Shown: positions 29,381-39,265, counted from the first letter of the stretch. The stretch: 64,000 bases of DNA from Psychrobacter vallis (GCF_904846715.1 NZ_CAJHBU010000011.1:1-64000), one strand, 5' to 3'. A program made the numbers and translations. Notes: generated from the sequence alone by a model not told the origin.

Positions 29381-29746
29381 ATGTTTGATATCAAGTCATT
29401 TTTTAAACGAGAAGTAGAAAAAAAGCTCATGGATGTTGACGATTATATCTTTATGCCTGAACGGTTAGAAATGGAGCTTGATGGTGGTTCATTAAATTGT
29501 GTGCTAAATAGTGATGGTCGGGTCGATATCTTTTATACTAAGCAAGGTGTGACAGAAGTGAGCTCCGCCCCACGTAAGCATCCATTCACGTCATTCGAAA
29601 CCGAATTACATCATGGGGTGTACGATGATGTGATTGATGATTTGGTCAAAGAAGTCAGTAAAATTATCGATAGCTCTTCGAAATACTTTCGTCGAAATAA
29701 AACATTGTCCTCTGCGCCATCGTTACCGTCTAGGCCTTTATCATGA
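29381..29746 (+). CDS. Hypothetical protein, 121 residues
   Basis: A small acidic soluble protein starting at the ATG at 29381 (AAAGGA just upstream) rather than at an earlier in-frame ATG that lacks one. It opens with an amphipathic FDIKSFFKREVEKKL helix, continues through a predicted beta-rich part (LEMELDGGSLNCVLNSDGRV), and ends in a Ser/Pro tail. There is no signal peptide and no motif I recognise. It is flanked by uvrB and a strong terminator, so it is probably a single-gene unit. Confidence 0.65.
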   Translation: MFDIKSFFKREVEKKLMDVDDYIFMPERLEMELDGGSLNCVLNSDGRVDIFYTKQGVTEVSSAPRKHPFTSFETELHHGVYDDVIDDLVKEVSKIIDSSSKYFRRNKTLSSAPSLPSRPLS

Positions 29747-29796
29747 GTAGATTGTAGACGGGTCTATAATATTGTCTACATTAAAATCTCAGAAAT

Positions 29797-29833
29797 AAAA
29801 AAAGGGGACACTATATATGTTGTCCCCTTTTTT
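29797..29833. terminator. Terminator after the 121-residue hypothetical gene
   Basis: The stem AGGGGACA/TGTCCCCT with a run of A on one side and T on the other, lying between convergent genes; it can work in both directions. Confidence 0.9.
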
Positions 29834-29894
29834 GGTCTTATATTTTTAGCCTATCAGCGCTCAATAAGTCATTCAATAATATGTATTTAATGGC

Positions 29895-30284
29895 TTATTT
29901 GGTAAAACTTGCATAACAGCTTTGTAAAGATTTTGCGACCACTTTGGCGACCAGCTGTGTACGATATTGTGAATCTATGGCGGCATTACCCAGTTCAACG
30001 AGCGTCACCTGTTGCGGTGCTTGCTCACTGACACAGCCACAAACATTACTTTTTACCGCTTCTTGTTGGGTTTCCGTCATCGCCACGCTGGCAATGCGCC
30101 AAGCACTCTGTTTCTCAATTTGGCTACGGCACTGATTATCAATCGCCGACTTAAAGACATTCATACCAATTTCATTTGCCGTACCGATAGCGTTGCCTGT
30201 TGTGGTATTGGCACCACCAGTGGTTGTACATCCAGCTAGAACCAAGGTCGCAAGCATGACGGTTGAAGCAAGGTATTTTTTCAT
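29895..30284 (-). CDS. Small lipoprotein of unknown function
   Basis: A 129-residue lipoprotein: signal MKKYLASTVMLATLVLAG followed by Cys19 (lipobox LAGC), then a Thr/Gly/Asn-rich linker and a compact domain with several cysteines (DNQCRSQIE, NVCGCVSEQ, LQSCYASF) that could form disulfides in the periplasm. A ribosome site AAAGGATTAA precedes the ATG. I do not recognise the family. It lies downstream of the DUF697-like gene, but a hairpin terminator separates the two. Confidence 0.75.
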   Translation of the reverse strand: MKKYLASTVMLATLVLAGCTTTGGANTTTGNAIGTANEIGMNVFKSAIDNQCRSQIEKQSAWRIASVAMTETQQEAVKSNVCGCVSEQAPQQVTLVELGNAAIDSQYRTQLVAKVVAKSLQSCYASFTK

Positions 30285-30406
30285 GGGTTAATCCTTTAAG
30301 TTTGTTAATTACGATAGATATAAGAGTTGGTATGACCAGCAGTGCTACTAGCCTGATTGGCTGGTGATTATTGCATATTTTTAATGAAGGTAGTCGTATT
30401 TTGAAC

Positions 30407-30442
30407 CAAAAAAAACCAGTTAAAACATAATGTCTTAACTGG
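30407..30442 (-). terminator. Terminator after the DUF697-like gene
   Basis: On the minus strand CCAGTTAA pairs with TTAACTGG and is followed by eight T residues. It lies 31 bases after the stop of the leftward 171-residue gene. Confidence 0.88.
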
Positions 30443-30472
30443 CTACAGGTATACAAGATTGTTTGACCGTTT

Positions 30473-30988
30473 TTAGACGTTTTTGCCATGTTGTTTTTGT
30501 TGAATGTCTTTGGCCAATTTATAGCATTCATTGATATGATCGTTCGCGATTTTCTTAAAGATCGTGTAACCCAAGGTCGCTGCCACCAATTGACCACCCA
30601 ACGGGATAAATTTTGTGACTTGTTTGGCGGCAATACGACCACCAAAACCTTGAATGGTTTTTTTGACAAGACCACGTGTTGCCATTAGGCCAGCAAAGTC
30701 GACAGTACGATCTTTAACCGCACTCCAATGTATTTCTTTTGATTGTAAGTCGATTGCTGATTTGCGATCTTCAATCAAACCAAAACGCTCACTAATTTCA
30801 GGGACAAGCTGAGTGAGCATACCGGCATCAACGGCCACATCAAAAAAGGGTACAGGAACGATAGCCACACCAGCAGATACTCTGGCACGCTTTTTTACCA
30901 ATTTTTGGCATTCTTTTTTAACTTGTTCAAGGTCTAAATTTGGATCGATAGTATTTGGTAATTTTTCCGCAAGAGGTGTCGTTTTCAT
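30473..30988 (-). CDS. DUF697-like membrane-associated protein
   Basis: A 171-residue protein with the pattern RARVSAGVAIVPVPFFDVAV, typical of DUF697 proteins, in which an Ala-rich helix is broken by Pro and followed by an Asp. A second Gly/Ala-rich hydrophobic stretch (KFIPLGGQLVAATLGYTIF) suggests membrane contact. DUF697 domains often sit beside or are fused to GTPases; none is present here. The function is unknown. It has AAGGAA upstream of the ATG and its own terminator. Confidence 0.7.
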   Translation of the reverse strand: MKTTPLAEKLPNTIDPNLDLEQVKKECQKLVKKRARVSAGVAIVPVPFFDVAVDAGMLTQLVPEISERFGLIEDRKSAIDLQSKEIHWSAVKDRTVDFAGLMATRGLVKKTIQGFGGRIAAKQVTKFIPLGGQLVAATLGYTIFKKIANDHINECYKLAKDIQQKQHGKNV

Positions 30989-31296
30989 AAAAATTCCTTA
31001 TAAATCATAAATGGATTAAGTTGGATAACAAGTATTTCAGATGGCTACTATTTTATGGATTTATGAGCGGCATACAATTAGTGCTTTGTAGCAAAATGCA
31101 GGAAATTACGCTTACTGTGCACCGTTTTTGTAAATATAACGTTATTTAATGGTGGACTTCACACTTTATTTATCAAATTCAGCGAAATATATTCTGAACC
31201 GCTGTATCTAAAATATGAGGGCAAAATCACAAATAATAAACTGAGGCAATAAAAATTGTCATTGTGAGCCTCTCCTAAAGCCAGTAGAATACGCCC
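30989..31296. other. Intergenic region between DUF697-like gene and recJ
   Basis: 308 AT-rich bases between divergent genes, presumably with promoters for both. No repeat, palindrome or RNA structure stands out. Confidence 0.5.
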
Positions 31297-33123
31297 ATGC
31301 TAAATTTAACCCCCCGTTATACAAAAACTTGCATCGACGAGTTACCGACCGCGTTGCAACCTCTCGCTGCCCAATCACTAACGCTTGCTCGCTTATATGC
31401 GGCACGCGGCATCACTGAGCCTGCTGAGCTTGATATAGGGTTGTCCGGCCTATTACCTGCTGAGCAATTGCACGGTGTCGCAGAAGCGGTACGTTTGCTT
31501 GATGTGGCTATTGATGACGGCCTGCGCATTTTGATCGTTGGTGACTTTGACTGTGATGGCGCGACCAGCACAGCGCTGATGATGCGTGCACTCACAAAGA
31601 TGGGTGCTGTGGTCGATTTTTTAGTGCCGGATCGCTTCAAATATGGCTACGGGCTGACGCCAGAGATTGTTGAGCTGGGGATCAAGACCTATCAGCCAGA
31701 AATGATCGTGACGGTAGATAATGGTATTTCCAGTCATGAAGGTGTAGCACGAGCGCAGGCTGACGGCATTACCGTTATTATCACAGATCATCATCTCACG
31801 ACTAAAGAGACGCCACCTGCGGAAGCAGTGGTCAATCCCAATCAACTTGATTGCCACTTTACCAGTAAAGCGCTGGTCGGGGTGGGCGTGGCATTTTATG
31901 TGCTTGGACGTTTGGCAAAATTGCGCCGTGAGGCTGGCAAGTCTACGGTACAGGTTAGTCAGTATATGGATTTGGTAGCGCTTGGAACGATTGCCGATGT
32001 GGGTGTGCTCGATAAAAACAATCGTATTTTGGTGCATCATGGACTGGCTGCTATCCGTCAAGGGCGCTGTTGCTTGGGCGTCTTAGCCTTACTAGAGCAA
32101 GCAGGTCGTGACCCTAAACAACTACACGCACAGGATTTTGGTTTTGTCTTAGGTCCACGTATTAATGCCGCTGGACGTATGGACAATATGCGTATCGGTA
32201 TTGAGTGTTTATTGACAGAGGATTGGAGCACCGCGCAGCGTTTGGCGCAGGAACTTGAACAGCTCAATCGTACCCGTCGTCAGGTAGAAGGCGAGATGCG
32301 CGCACAAGCGGATAGTATTGTGCAGACATTGGCGGTTGATGCTAATGCTGATGATGCTAGTACTAGGGCTGGTGAAAGTAGTGATATCATTATTCATAAT
32401 CAGTCTGAGAAAACTACTGATAACGACCATAAACGCAGTATTGTTTTATATCAAGACGATTGGCATCAAGGCGTCATCGGTATCGTTGCGGGACGTTTGA
32501 AGGAAAGTCACTATTTGCCCAGCATTGTTTTTGCCCCAGCGGACACACAGAAAACTGGCGATGAGGATGCTATCAAAGGCTCAGCCCGCTCGATTGCTGG
32601 TGTGCATATTCGTGATGCGATTGAGCAAGTTGCTGAGCGTTATCCTAACCTTATCAGCCACTTTGGTGGACATGCGATGGCAGCAGGTTTGACGCTCAAG
32701 CGTCATAACTTTGAGGCATTTGAGGCAGCGTTTGATGACGTCATGGCACAGATAGATCATACGGTGTTTGCCGAGCAAAAATTCACGGACGGGCCTTTGC
32801 AGGCGAGTGATTTTAGCTTATGGTTTGCTGAGCATTTGGCTGAGGCCAGTATTTGGGGTCATGGCTTCGCGCCGCCGATATTTGATGGCATATTTGAGGT
32901 GTTGAGCTTTAAGGTATTAAAGGACAAGCATCTCAAGTTGTCACTGCGCTATCCTGACGTGCAGTATCCAATTGAGGCGATTTATTTTAATTTTGATAGC
33001 AGCGCTTGGGATTACCGTGCCAAGCAAGTGCATGTATTATTTCAGTTGGATATCAATGAGTGGAATGGTAAACAAAGTTTGCAGCTCATGGTCAAGGATT
33101 TGGCGGTAGTAGAAAACAGTTGA
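31297..33123 (+). CDS. recJ: Single-stranded-DNA-specific exonuclease RecJ
   Basis: A 608-residue RecJ, the 5'-3' single-strand exonuclease of recombination and mismatch repair. DHH-family metal motifs are visible: GDFDCDGATSTAL, VDNGISSHEG and ITDHHLT, and the DHHA1 motif FGGHAMAAGLTL. An Asp/Ser-rich insert (about 345-375) lies between the DHH and DHHA1 parts. It is transcribed alone. The downstream gap to the convergent TRIC gene is only 39 bases and I see no terminator in it. Confidence 0.96.
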   Translation: MLNLTPRYTKTCIDELPTALQPLAAQSLTLARLYAARGITEPAELDIGLSGLLPAEQLHGVAEAVRLLDVAIDDGLRILIVGDFDCDGATSTALMMRALTKMGAVVDFLVPDRFKYGYGLTPEIVELGIKTYQPEMIVTVDNGISSHEGVARAQADGITVIITDHHLTTKETPPAEAVVNPNQLDCHFTSKALVGVGVAFYVLGRLAKLRREAGKSTVQVSQYMDLVALGTIADVGVLDKNNRILVHHGLAAIRQGRCCLGVLALLEQAGRDPKQLHAQDFGFVLGPRINAAGRMDNMRIGIECLLTEDWSTAQRLAQELEQLNRTRRQVEGEMRAQADSIVQTLAVDANADDASTRAGESSDIIIHNQSEKTTDNDHKRSIVLYQDDWHQGVIGIVAGRLKESHYLPSIVFAPADTQKTGDEDAIKGSARSIAGVHIRDAIEQVAERYPNLISHFGGHAMAAGLTLKRHNFEAFEAAFDDVMAQIDHTVFAEQKFTDGPLQASDFSLWFAEHLAEASIWGHGFAPPIFDGIFEVLSFKVLKDKHLKLSLRYPDVQYPIEAIYFNFDSSAWDYRAKQVHVLFQLDINEWNGKQSLQLMVKDLAVVENS

Positions 33124-33162
33124 TATGTTAAATATTTTGAACATGAAATGCCTTTCGTACTT

Positions 33163-33834
33163 CTAATACTTCCACTCAAGTGTCGGAAACTTCCAGTCAT
33201 AACGTATCGCTAACATGCGTAAGGTAAAAATCGTACTCATAGTAGCGATATCAACTACCCAGTCTGTCACGCCCAAGTTTCTTAGCGCAAAGTAGAGAAT
33301 ACCGCCCGTCAATGCCGCGCTGATATAAATCTCTTGCTGTAGCACCAGCGGAATCTCATTGCAAATCATATCGCGAATAATGCCACCGACTATGATGGTG
33401 ATAACACCTAGCAACAATGCCACGGGTACATTTGCGCCCATGCTATCAGCGACTTTGATACCAATTAATGTAAAAGCGGACAGCCCAATCGTATCTGAGA
33501 GTTTTAGGAATCTATCGACTCGTCTAGAGTTGGGATGAAAAAATATCTGCATGACCAGCGAAGAGATGGTGATGACGGTCAGATAACTCATGTCCACCAT
33601 CCAAAACAAGGGATGACGATCCAAAATGACATCACGGACTGTGCCGCCGCCGATAGCTGTCACGATGGATACCAGCAAGCAGCCAAACACGTCGAAGTTC
33701 TTATGCTTGGCCAGTATCGTACCCGAAATACTACAAGCGATAATACCGATCATATCCAGCAAATATATCAAAGAGCGCGGGTTAAAAGTGGTAATCAATA
33801 CCGTAGGGTCCAAGGCGATAGCCAACATACGCAA
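33163..33834 (-). CDS. TRIC/UPF0126 family membrane protein, paralogue 1
   Basis: A 223-residue protein with about seven membrane helices and two inverted copies of the family motif: GGGTVRDVILDRHPLFWM and GGIIRDMICNEIPLVLQ. Bacterial TRIC proteins form trimeric cation channels with the glycine-rich motifs in the pore. It is the downstream partner of a tandem pair; the upstream paralogue ends 81 bases before it starts. The two proteins are clearly similar along their length, so the pair is a duplication. Confidence 0.88.
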   Translation of the reverse strand: MRMLAIALDPTVLITTFNPRSLIYLLDMIGIIACSISGTILAKHKNFDVFGCLLVSIVTAIGGGTVRDVILDRHPLFWMVDMSYLTVITISSLVMQIFFHPNSRRVDRFLKLSDTIGLSAFTLIGIKVADSMGANVPVALLLGVITIIVGGIIRDMICNEIPLVLQQEIYISAALTGGILYFALRNLGVTDWVVDIATMSTIFTLRMLAIRYDWKFPTLEWKY

Positions 33835-33915
33835 GTCTCACTAACTGTGAATTATTGTCAATCGATATGGAGCGTGCTAAGTCTAAACTAACTCTAAAAT
33901 GGTCGTCAACTCGAT

Positions 33916-34551
33916 TTACGCAACGAGGCGAATAGAAGGCAAGTGCCAATCAAACTTAAGCGCCAGCATACGTATAGCAAAGATAACAAACAACATAATG
34001 AACTCATTAATACCAGCGTTGACACCAAAGTGCTGTAGAACTAAATACGTGACAGATCCGGCAATACTGGCAGATATATAAATCTCGCGTTGGAGTACCA
34101 GAGGTATTTCATTACAAATAATATCACGCAACATACCACCAATAATGGCTGTCCAAACGCCCATCATAATGGCGATTACAGGCGACACATCTTGGGTCAA
34201 TGCTATCTTAAAACCAATAACACTAAAGGCTGCCAAGCCGATCGCATCAAATAACTTAAGCGCATTATCAATCTTATGATATAGGTGAAAAAATATTTGT
34301 AAAATAAGAGACGTCACTGTAATGACGATTACATAATTGAGGTCAGTCATCCAAAATAATGGATGACGGTCTAACGCCATATCACGTAGCGTACCACCGC
34401 CAATGGCATTGACCATTGAAACTAAGATGCAGCCAGCAATATCAAAACCTTTATGCTGGGCGAGCAAGGTGCCTGCGATAGCGCAAGCAATTATGCCAAC
34501 CATATCAAGCAAATACAGCAGAATATCGGGAAAAATAAAATTAGTCATCAT
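33916..34551 (-). CDS. TRIC/UPF0126 family membrane protein, paralogue 2
   Basis: A 211-residue channel-like protein with the same paired motifs as its neighbour (GGGTLRDMALDRHPLFWM and GGMLRDIICNEIPLVLQ) and about seven helices. It starts 15 bases after the end of the DMT transporter gene on the same strand, so the transporter and the two channel genes may form one leftward operon. Whether it makes homotrimers or mixed trimers with its paralogue is unknown. Confidence 0.88.
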   Translation of the reverse strand: MMTNFIFPDILLYLLDMVGIIACAIAGTLLAQHKGFDIAGCILVSMVNAIGGGTLRDMALDRHPLFWMTDLNYVIVITVTSLILQIFFHLYHKIDNALKLFDAIGLAAFSVIGFKIALTQDVSPVIAIMMGVWTAIIGGMLRDIICNEIPLVLQREIYISASIAGSVTYLVLQHFGVNAGINEFIMLFVIFAIRMLALKFDWHLPSIRLVA

Positions 34552-34566
34552 AGTAATATTCTGGTC

Positions 34567-35673
34567 TCATCCATCTTTGGCAAATAATATCAGCCCGATG
34601 ATAATCAGTCCGATACCCATCAAGCCCATGGCAGAAGGTAGGGCGTTATTGAGCAATATCATGCCGCCAATCAAGGCAAATATCACCTCACTGGCTTGCG
34701 TCGCATCAACCCCAGCCACTTCACTTGACGTTTCTGCTTTTTCGCGGGCATACAAAAAGAGGCTGGTTGCCGCCACACCAGCCAATAAAGCGACAAGTAA
34801 GGTGTTAAATAGCTGTGAAGTGTCAGGCATATCAGGACGCACAATGAGACCTAACAGCAGCCAAAATGGCAAACTACCAAGCGTCATTAGCCATACTTTG
34901 TTAAACGCATTGTGTAATAGGTCTGTCTCGATAACAGGAATACGCCCGATTAAGGTTTGCATTGCAGAGATATTAGCAGTGTCACGGGTAGTGATGGCAC
35001 TATCAATTGCATCATGAGCAGTGGCTAATAGTGCCGTCTCAGCGCGCATGGGTTGCGATTTTTGCGAACTATCATGTTGTTTAATTTTGTGCTGCTTGGC
35101 GTTATAAGAGGCTTGCCAAACCAGCTGATTGCCAATTGGATAACTAAAAGCGGCAATGAGTGCAGGCAGTGCCCCATAGAGCAGCATATCAGCCAGGGGA
35201 ACGGCATTGACATCGGCTATGGCAGAGGCGTGCAAACCTTCGCTAACATTCACCATTACCACGCCAATGAAAACCAAGAGCGCATATACGATGAATTTTT
35301 TGTCAAAGCGCTGTCCAAACGCTACTAATACGAGCAGGCTTGTGACCACGGTAAACATAAAGGTAGCGGCAACTACCCAACCTGCAACATGATCGGCAGC
35401 GTAGCAGATGCCTGTATAAAATACACCGAAACCAATACTACCGGTCACACACCAAAAGCCCCAATGTTGACAAAAGATAGCCGTCAGCGATTTTATACGC
35501 CCAAAGCCATGTTGCATAACAATGATAGCCGTCAGAATCAGCCACATAAAAGCATAGCGTAGGCTGGCTGACCAAAACCAATGTCCACCAGCGGCACTCA
35601 TCACCTCGTTTAGCACAAACGTTGAGCTAAAAAACGCACCTGCCAATAGGCCCAATAAAATGAGTTTGATCAT
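34567..35673 (-). CDS. DMT-superfamily multidrug-type exporter
   Basis: A 368-residue inner-membrane protein with about ten helices of the drug/metabolite transporter fold (opening LLGLLAGAFFSSTFVLNEVM; GMILLNNALPSAMGLMGIG near the end). It resembles the EmrE-like multidrug resistance family of larger DMT proteins. A hydrophilic loop of ~50 residues in the middle (KQHKIKQHDSSQKSQPM) is longer than usual. The substrate is unknown. It lies 54 bases after queE on the same strand. Confidence 0.82.
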   Translation of the reverse strand: MIKLILLGLLAGAFFSSTFVLNEVMSAAGGHWFWSASLRYAFMWLILTAIIVMQHGFGRIKSLTAIFCQHWGFWCVTGSIGFGVFYTGICYAADHVAGWVVAATFMFTVVTSLLVLVAFGQRFDKKFIVYALLVFIGVVMVNVSEGLHASAIADVNAVPLADMLLYGALPALIAAFSYPIGNQLVWQASYNAKQHKIKQHDSSQKSQPMRAETALLATAHDAIDSAITTRDTANISAMQTLIGRIPVIETDLLHNAFNKVWLMTLGSLPFWLLLGLIVRPDMPDTSQLFNTLLVALLAGVAATSLFLYAREKAETSSEVAGVDATQASEVIFALIGGMILLNNALPSAMGLMGIGLIIIGLILFAKDG

Positions 35674-35727
35674 GCTTTATCCTTGGCTCGCTATTTATTC
35701 AGATAGTTCATGCAGCATTTCAGTCGT

Positions 35728-36474
35728 TTATTTGCCTTTGGCATCCGCCCAAATAATTTTGTGCAGTTGTAACTGGAAGCGCACGGGCAGGGCATCTTTT
35801 AATATCCATTCTGCCAGTTCACGCGCCAATACGGGCACATCGGAGCTGCTCATCTCTCTATTAGCCGCTTCATCGACATCATCAGCGACGTTGAACATCG
35901 GAGAAAACCAAACCGTGCCGACCCGTTTGTCTAATTGATGCTCAGACAGTTTGGCTTTTGCCCAGTCGTAATCCTCACGGTTCATAATGACGAATTTAAT
36001 TTGGTCATGCTGAGTCAGATAGTCGAGGTTTGACCACAGGTTTTTATCGACTTCACCTGAACTTGGGGTTTTGAGATCCATCACTTTGCTGACTGCTGAT
36101 GGTACATTGGCTACCGTGAGTGCGCCTGCCGTTTCAAGCGAGATTTCATAGCCATCGCTCAGCAAACGTTTCATCAATTCAATCGCATTTGGTTGGGCTA
36201 ACGGCTCGCCACCAGTGAGGCAAATACGCAGGCAAGGATAACTTTTGATCGTTGTGATAATAGTTTCTAATGATTGACGTTCACCGCCCGTAAAAGCGTA
36301 CTCGGTATCACAATAAACGCAGCGTAGCGGACAGCCAGTGAGACGCACAAATATCGTCGGTAAGCCCGACGTCAGTGCTTCACCTTGTAATGAGTAAAAA
36401 ATTTCTGTCAAACGTAGACCCGCTTCTGGATCAGTAACAGGAATAGCGGCGGTGCGTAATAGTGACTCGCTCAT
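35728..36474 (-). CDS. queE: 7-carboxy-7-deazaguanine synthase QueE
   Basis: A 248-residue radical SAM enzyme that converts 6-carboxytetrahydropterin to 7-carboxy-7-deazaguanine in queuosine biosynthesis. The [4Fe-4S] cysteines C48, C52 and C55 lie in LTGCPLRCVYCDT, and CLTGGEPLAQ is the SAM-binding GGE motif. IFYSLQGEA near the start is a QueE signature. No other queuosine genes are nearby. Transcription is leftward, ahead of the DMT transporter. Confidence 0.93.
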   Translation of the reverse strand: MSESLLRTAAIPVTDPEAGLRLTEIFYSLQGEALTSGLPTIFVRLTGCPLRCVYCDTEYAFTGGERQSLETIITTIKSYPCLRICLTGGEPLAQPNAIELMKRLLSDGYEISLETAGALTVANVPSAVSKVMDLKTPSSGEVDKNLWSNLDYLTQHDQIKFVIMNREDYDWAKAKLSEHQLDKRVGTVWFSPMFNVADDVDEAANREMSSSDVPVLARELAEWILKDALPVRFQLQLHKIIWADAKGK

Positions 36475-36623
36475 AATATTTTCAAATACAGTTAAGTGTT
36501 GATAAAGCGATTAAGCAGGTATCAATCGTAATAAAAAAGACAGTTTATAGTGGAGTTGATCTTACGTTTGTATAAAGCCACAATAAAAAGCGGATTATAA
36601 CGTAACCCCTGATATTAAGCTGC

Positions 36624-36661
36624 AAAAAAGATGCGGGAGTCTTCTCCAGCATCTTTTTTTT
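36624..36661 (-). terminator. Terminator after dapD
   Basis: A AAAAAAGATGC / GCATCTTTTTT stem with a secondary GGAG/CTCC pairing inside, about 30 bases past the dapD stop on the minus strand. Runs on both sides allow function in either direction. Confidence 0.88.
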
Positions 36662-36691
36662 GGAACAAGAATAATTTTTTTTACCAAGTAT

Positions 36692-37513
36692 TTAGGCCAA
36701 ACGTAATAGCTCATTTACAGATGTTTTTGCACGGGTTTGCGCATCAACTTTTTTAACAATAATAGCAGCATACAAGCTGTGTGTGCCGTCTTCTGACGGT
36801 AAGCTGCCTGGGACGACGACTGAACCTGCTGGTACACGGCCACGATGAATCTCGCCCGTTTCGCGGTCATAAATTTTGGTTGATTGACCGATGTAGACGC
36901 CCATAGAGATGACAGCGCCTTCTTCTACAATCACGCCTTCAACGATTTCAGAGCGTGCACCGATGAAGCAGTTGTCTTCAATAATAGTAGGATTCGCCTG
37001 TAATGGCTCTAACACACCGCCGATACCCACGCCACCTGACAGATGCACGTTTTTGCCGATTTGAGCACATGAGCCAACCGTCGCCCACGTATCAACCATC
37101 GCACCTTGATCAACATAAGCGCCGATATTGACATACGATGGCATCAATACCGCACCTGCTGCGATGTATGAGCCTTTACGTGCTACGGCTGGCGGTACAA
37201 CGCGTACGCCAGCTTCTTTGAATTGCGCTTCGGTCCAGTTGGCAAACTTGGTCGGTACTTTGTCATAAAACTGTATGTGCTCGCCCGCTGACATGACGTA
37301 GTTGTCGTTTAGGCGGAAAGAAAGTAGAACAGCTTTTTTTGCCCATTGGTTCACGACCCATTCGCCATCCTTTTTTTCTGCAACGCGCAGACTGCCATTA
37401 TCTAATTGCTCAAGCACTTGTTCGATGGTGTCACGCACGTCTTGTGGCATATTGCTTGGGCTGTATTCATTGCGATTTTCAAAGGCTTGTTCGATTGTTT
37501 GTTGTAATGACAT
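36692..37513 (-). CDS. dapD: Tetrahydrodipicolinate N-succinyltransferase
   Basis: A 273-residue left-handed beta-helix acyltransferase that succinylates tetrahydrodipicolinate in lysine and diaminopimelate synthesis. Hexapeptide repeats are evident ([35 protein letters not shown]), with the catalytic-region motif [15 protein letters not shown]. The ATG at 37513 has AGGA 7 bases upstream; a longer in-frame start at 37552 lacks one. The length matches the family (274 in E. coli). It is monocistronic. Confidence 0.95.
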   Translation of the reverse strand: MSLQQTIEQAFENRNEYSPSNMPQDVRDTIEQVLEQLDNGSLRVAEKKDGEWVVNQWAKKAVLLSFRLNDNYVMSAGEHIQFYDKVPTKFANWTEAQFKEAGVRVVPPAVARKGSYIAAGAVLMPSYVNIGAYVDQGAMVDTWATVGSCAQIGKNVHLSGGVGIGGVLEPLQANPTIIEDNCFIGARSEIVEGVIVEEGAVISMGVYIGQSTKIYDRETGEIHRGRVPAGSVVVPGSLPSEDGTHSLYAAIIVKKVDAQTRAKTSVNELLRLA

Positions 37514-37661
37514 AAAAATTCCTAAAGTAAATGAAAGGGAGAGAGTGCTCAATATTATAGTTAAATGGCTGGTCTGACAGGTACGAAAGACTTGCTTGCC
37601 ATATTGTCGCTAATTTGGCGACTTTTAGCAAACAAGTTACACGCAAACCGTGATGCTGATC

Positions 37662-38612
37662 TTAATTATCTGAAAGATGACTCTTTATCCACACTAAGAT
37701 ATCTTGATAGACGGTTTGATTGTCTTTTTCATGCAGTGGCTCATGGCGCATGTTTGGGTAGAGTTGAATATCTACATTGTTAAAGTTTTGCTTATTGAGA
37801 CGCGTGACCATCTTACGAATACTTTTACCCATATTACCAACGGGATCTTCTTTACCGCTGATAAAGAGCATCGGGAAGTTTTTGGGTATCGTTGTCGCCC
37901 AGTTTTTATGCAAACTCGCTTCCATTAAAGCAAATAATGTCATAAAGCCATTGTTGGTAAATTCGAAGCCTGTCATTGGATCGGCTTCAAAAGCAGTAAT
38001 ATTTGCAGCGTTTTCGCTCAACCAAGCAAATTGTGACGTAGAGGTGCGATTTTTAAGTCTACTGTTGAGTACCTTATTCATAGCCTTAGCGAGCATGGTA
38101 TTTGGCTGTCTGGACGCTACGGTCGCCAGTATTTTATTGATGGGAAGTAGCACTTTAGTCAATGGATTGGCATTGGTTGTGCCCATTAGAATGGCTCCTG
38201 TGAAATTGTGCGCATGATGCTTGAGTACGTTGCGTACAATAAAAGAACCCATGGAATGACCCATGACAAAATGAGGAACATTAGGATGGCGTGCTTTTAC
38301 GTTATCTGCCATGACAATGACGTCTTTTAAGAGAGACTGTACTGGATGTTCCTCACCAAAAAACCCAAAGTCTACTTCGGTTTTAACAGTCTGACCGTGA
38401 CCAAGCTGATCATACGTTGCCACAGCGATGCCATTATTTGCCAAAAATTGAGCAAAATCTGCATAGCGACCGCTATGTTCTGCCATACCATGCACAATCA
38501 GTAAAGTCGCTTTTATAGTAATGTCTTTATTGCTTGGTTCAAAAAAATCATGATGCAAGTAGTGAGTGTTATCGGAAGAGAGAATGTGATCGTTACTTGT
38601 ATCGGTGTTCAT
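37662..38612 (-). CDS. Alpha/beta hydrolase, monoacylglycerol-lipase-like
   Basis: A 316-residue serine hydrolase: oxyanion segment VHGMAEHSGRYADFAQFLA, YDQLGHGQT, nucleophile elbow GHSMGSF, acid in SGKEDPVGN and the His in NMRHEPLHE. This matches the monoacylglycerol lipase/lysophospholipase group. There is no signal peptide with the chosen ATG at 38612, which is preceded by AAGGA; an in-frame upstream start at 38684 would add 24 residues. A cytoplasmic location is expected. Confidence 0.87.
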   Translation of the reverse strand: MNTDTSNDHILSSDNTHYLHHDFFEPSNKDITIKATLLIVHGMAEHSGRYADFAQFLANNGIAVATYDQLGHGQTVKTEVDFGFFGEEHPVQSLLKDVIVMADNVKARHPNVPHFVMGHSMGSFIVRNVLKHHAHNFTGAILMGTTNANPLTKVLLPINKILATVASRQPNTMLAKAMNKVLNSRLKNRTSTSQFAWLSENAANITAFEADPMTGFEFTNNGFMTLFALMEASLHKNWATTIPKNFPMLFISGKEDPVGNMGKSIRKMVTRLNKQNFNNVDIQLYPNMRHEPLHEKDNQTVYQDILVWIKSHLSDN

Positions 38613-39265
38613 ATACAATTCCTTGAAAGGTTTTAATGGTGTGTAATCTTTATGAGCAAGATAAATCGTCATTTTAAACAGCATTTAAACAATTAGCTCA
38701 TTATACGGCTGTCATCATAAGTGAGGGTATTGAATGCTGATAAATCATTTTGCTTTTTTATCGTCGTAAGCCATGTGCATGAAAATAGCACTTTTAAGGG
38801 AATAAACGTAGGAACAATTTAGCGACAAAGCCTTGTGGGGTCAATGCTATTTAAGATATTTACGCATTTTAAGAGATAGGCCGTTCAAAATAAAACAAAC
38901 GTACCTTAAATAGCACTTCGCTGAGATAAATGTTTATCAAGAAATGAGCTGGTTGCTATTTGATTACTGATAGAGGTTTACAACATACTTAAATTTTGCT
39001 TAAATGGTTTAACTAATGAAACTTTGTTTCGCATAGCAGAACGATATATCATAATTAAAACGATGTATATTGCAATTAAATAGAGTAAATAAACGGCTAT
39101 TCTCTGACGCAAATAACGTTAACTATTGGGGTTTGAGCGTAAAAAGAAAGTAGGGAAGGTTTTTTTATCTAAAAAATTGCTATATTATTACAGAATGTAA
39201 CGTATTAATATTTACATATTAATGCCATCAGACATACTCAATCGATTACTTCAAGGATGAATGCA
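38613..39265. other. Long intergenic region before the TRAP operon
   Basis: 653 AT-rich bases without a gene. It contains an 11-base perfect inverted repeat (TGCTATTTAAG at 38845-38855 with CTTAAATAGCA at 38905-38915) and an imperfect ~20-base direct repeat beginning AACGAT at 39040 and 39059. Promoters for the leftward hydrolase and the rightward transporter should lie here; I cannot place them with confidence. Confidence 0.5.

Noticed and set aside
32318..32500. Low-complexity Met/Leu-rich small frame within recJ
   Set aside because: It overlaps the Asp/Ser-rich insert of recJ in another frame; the apparent hydrophobic peptide is a by-product of that repeat-like sequence.
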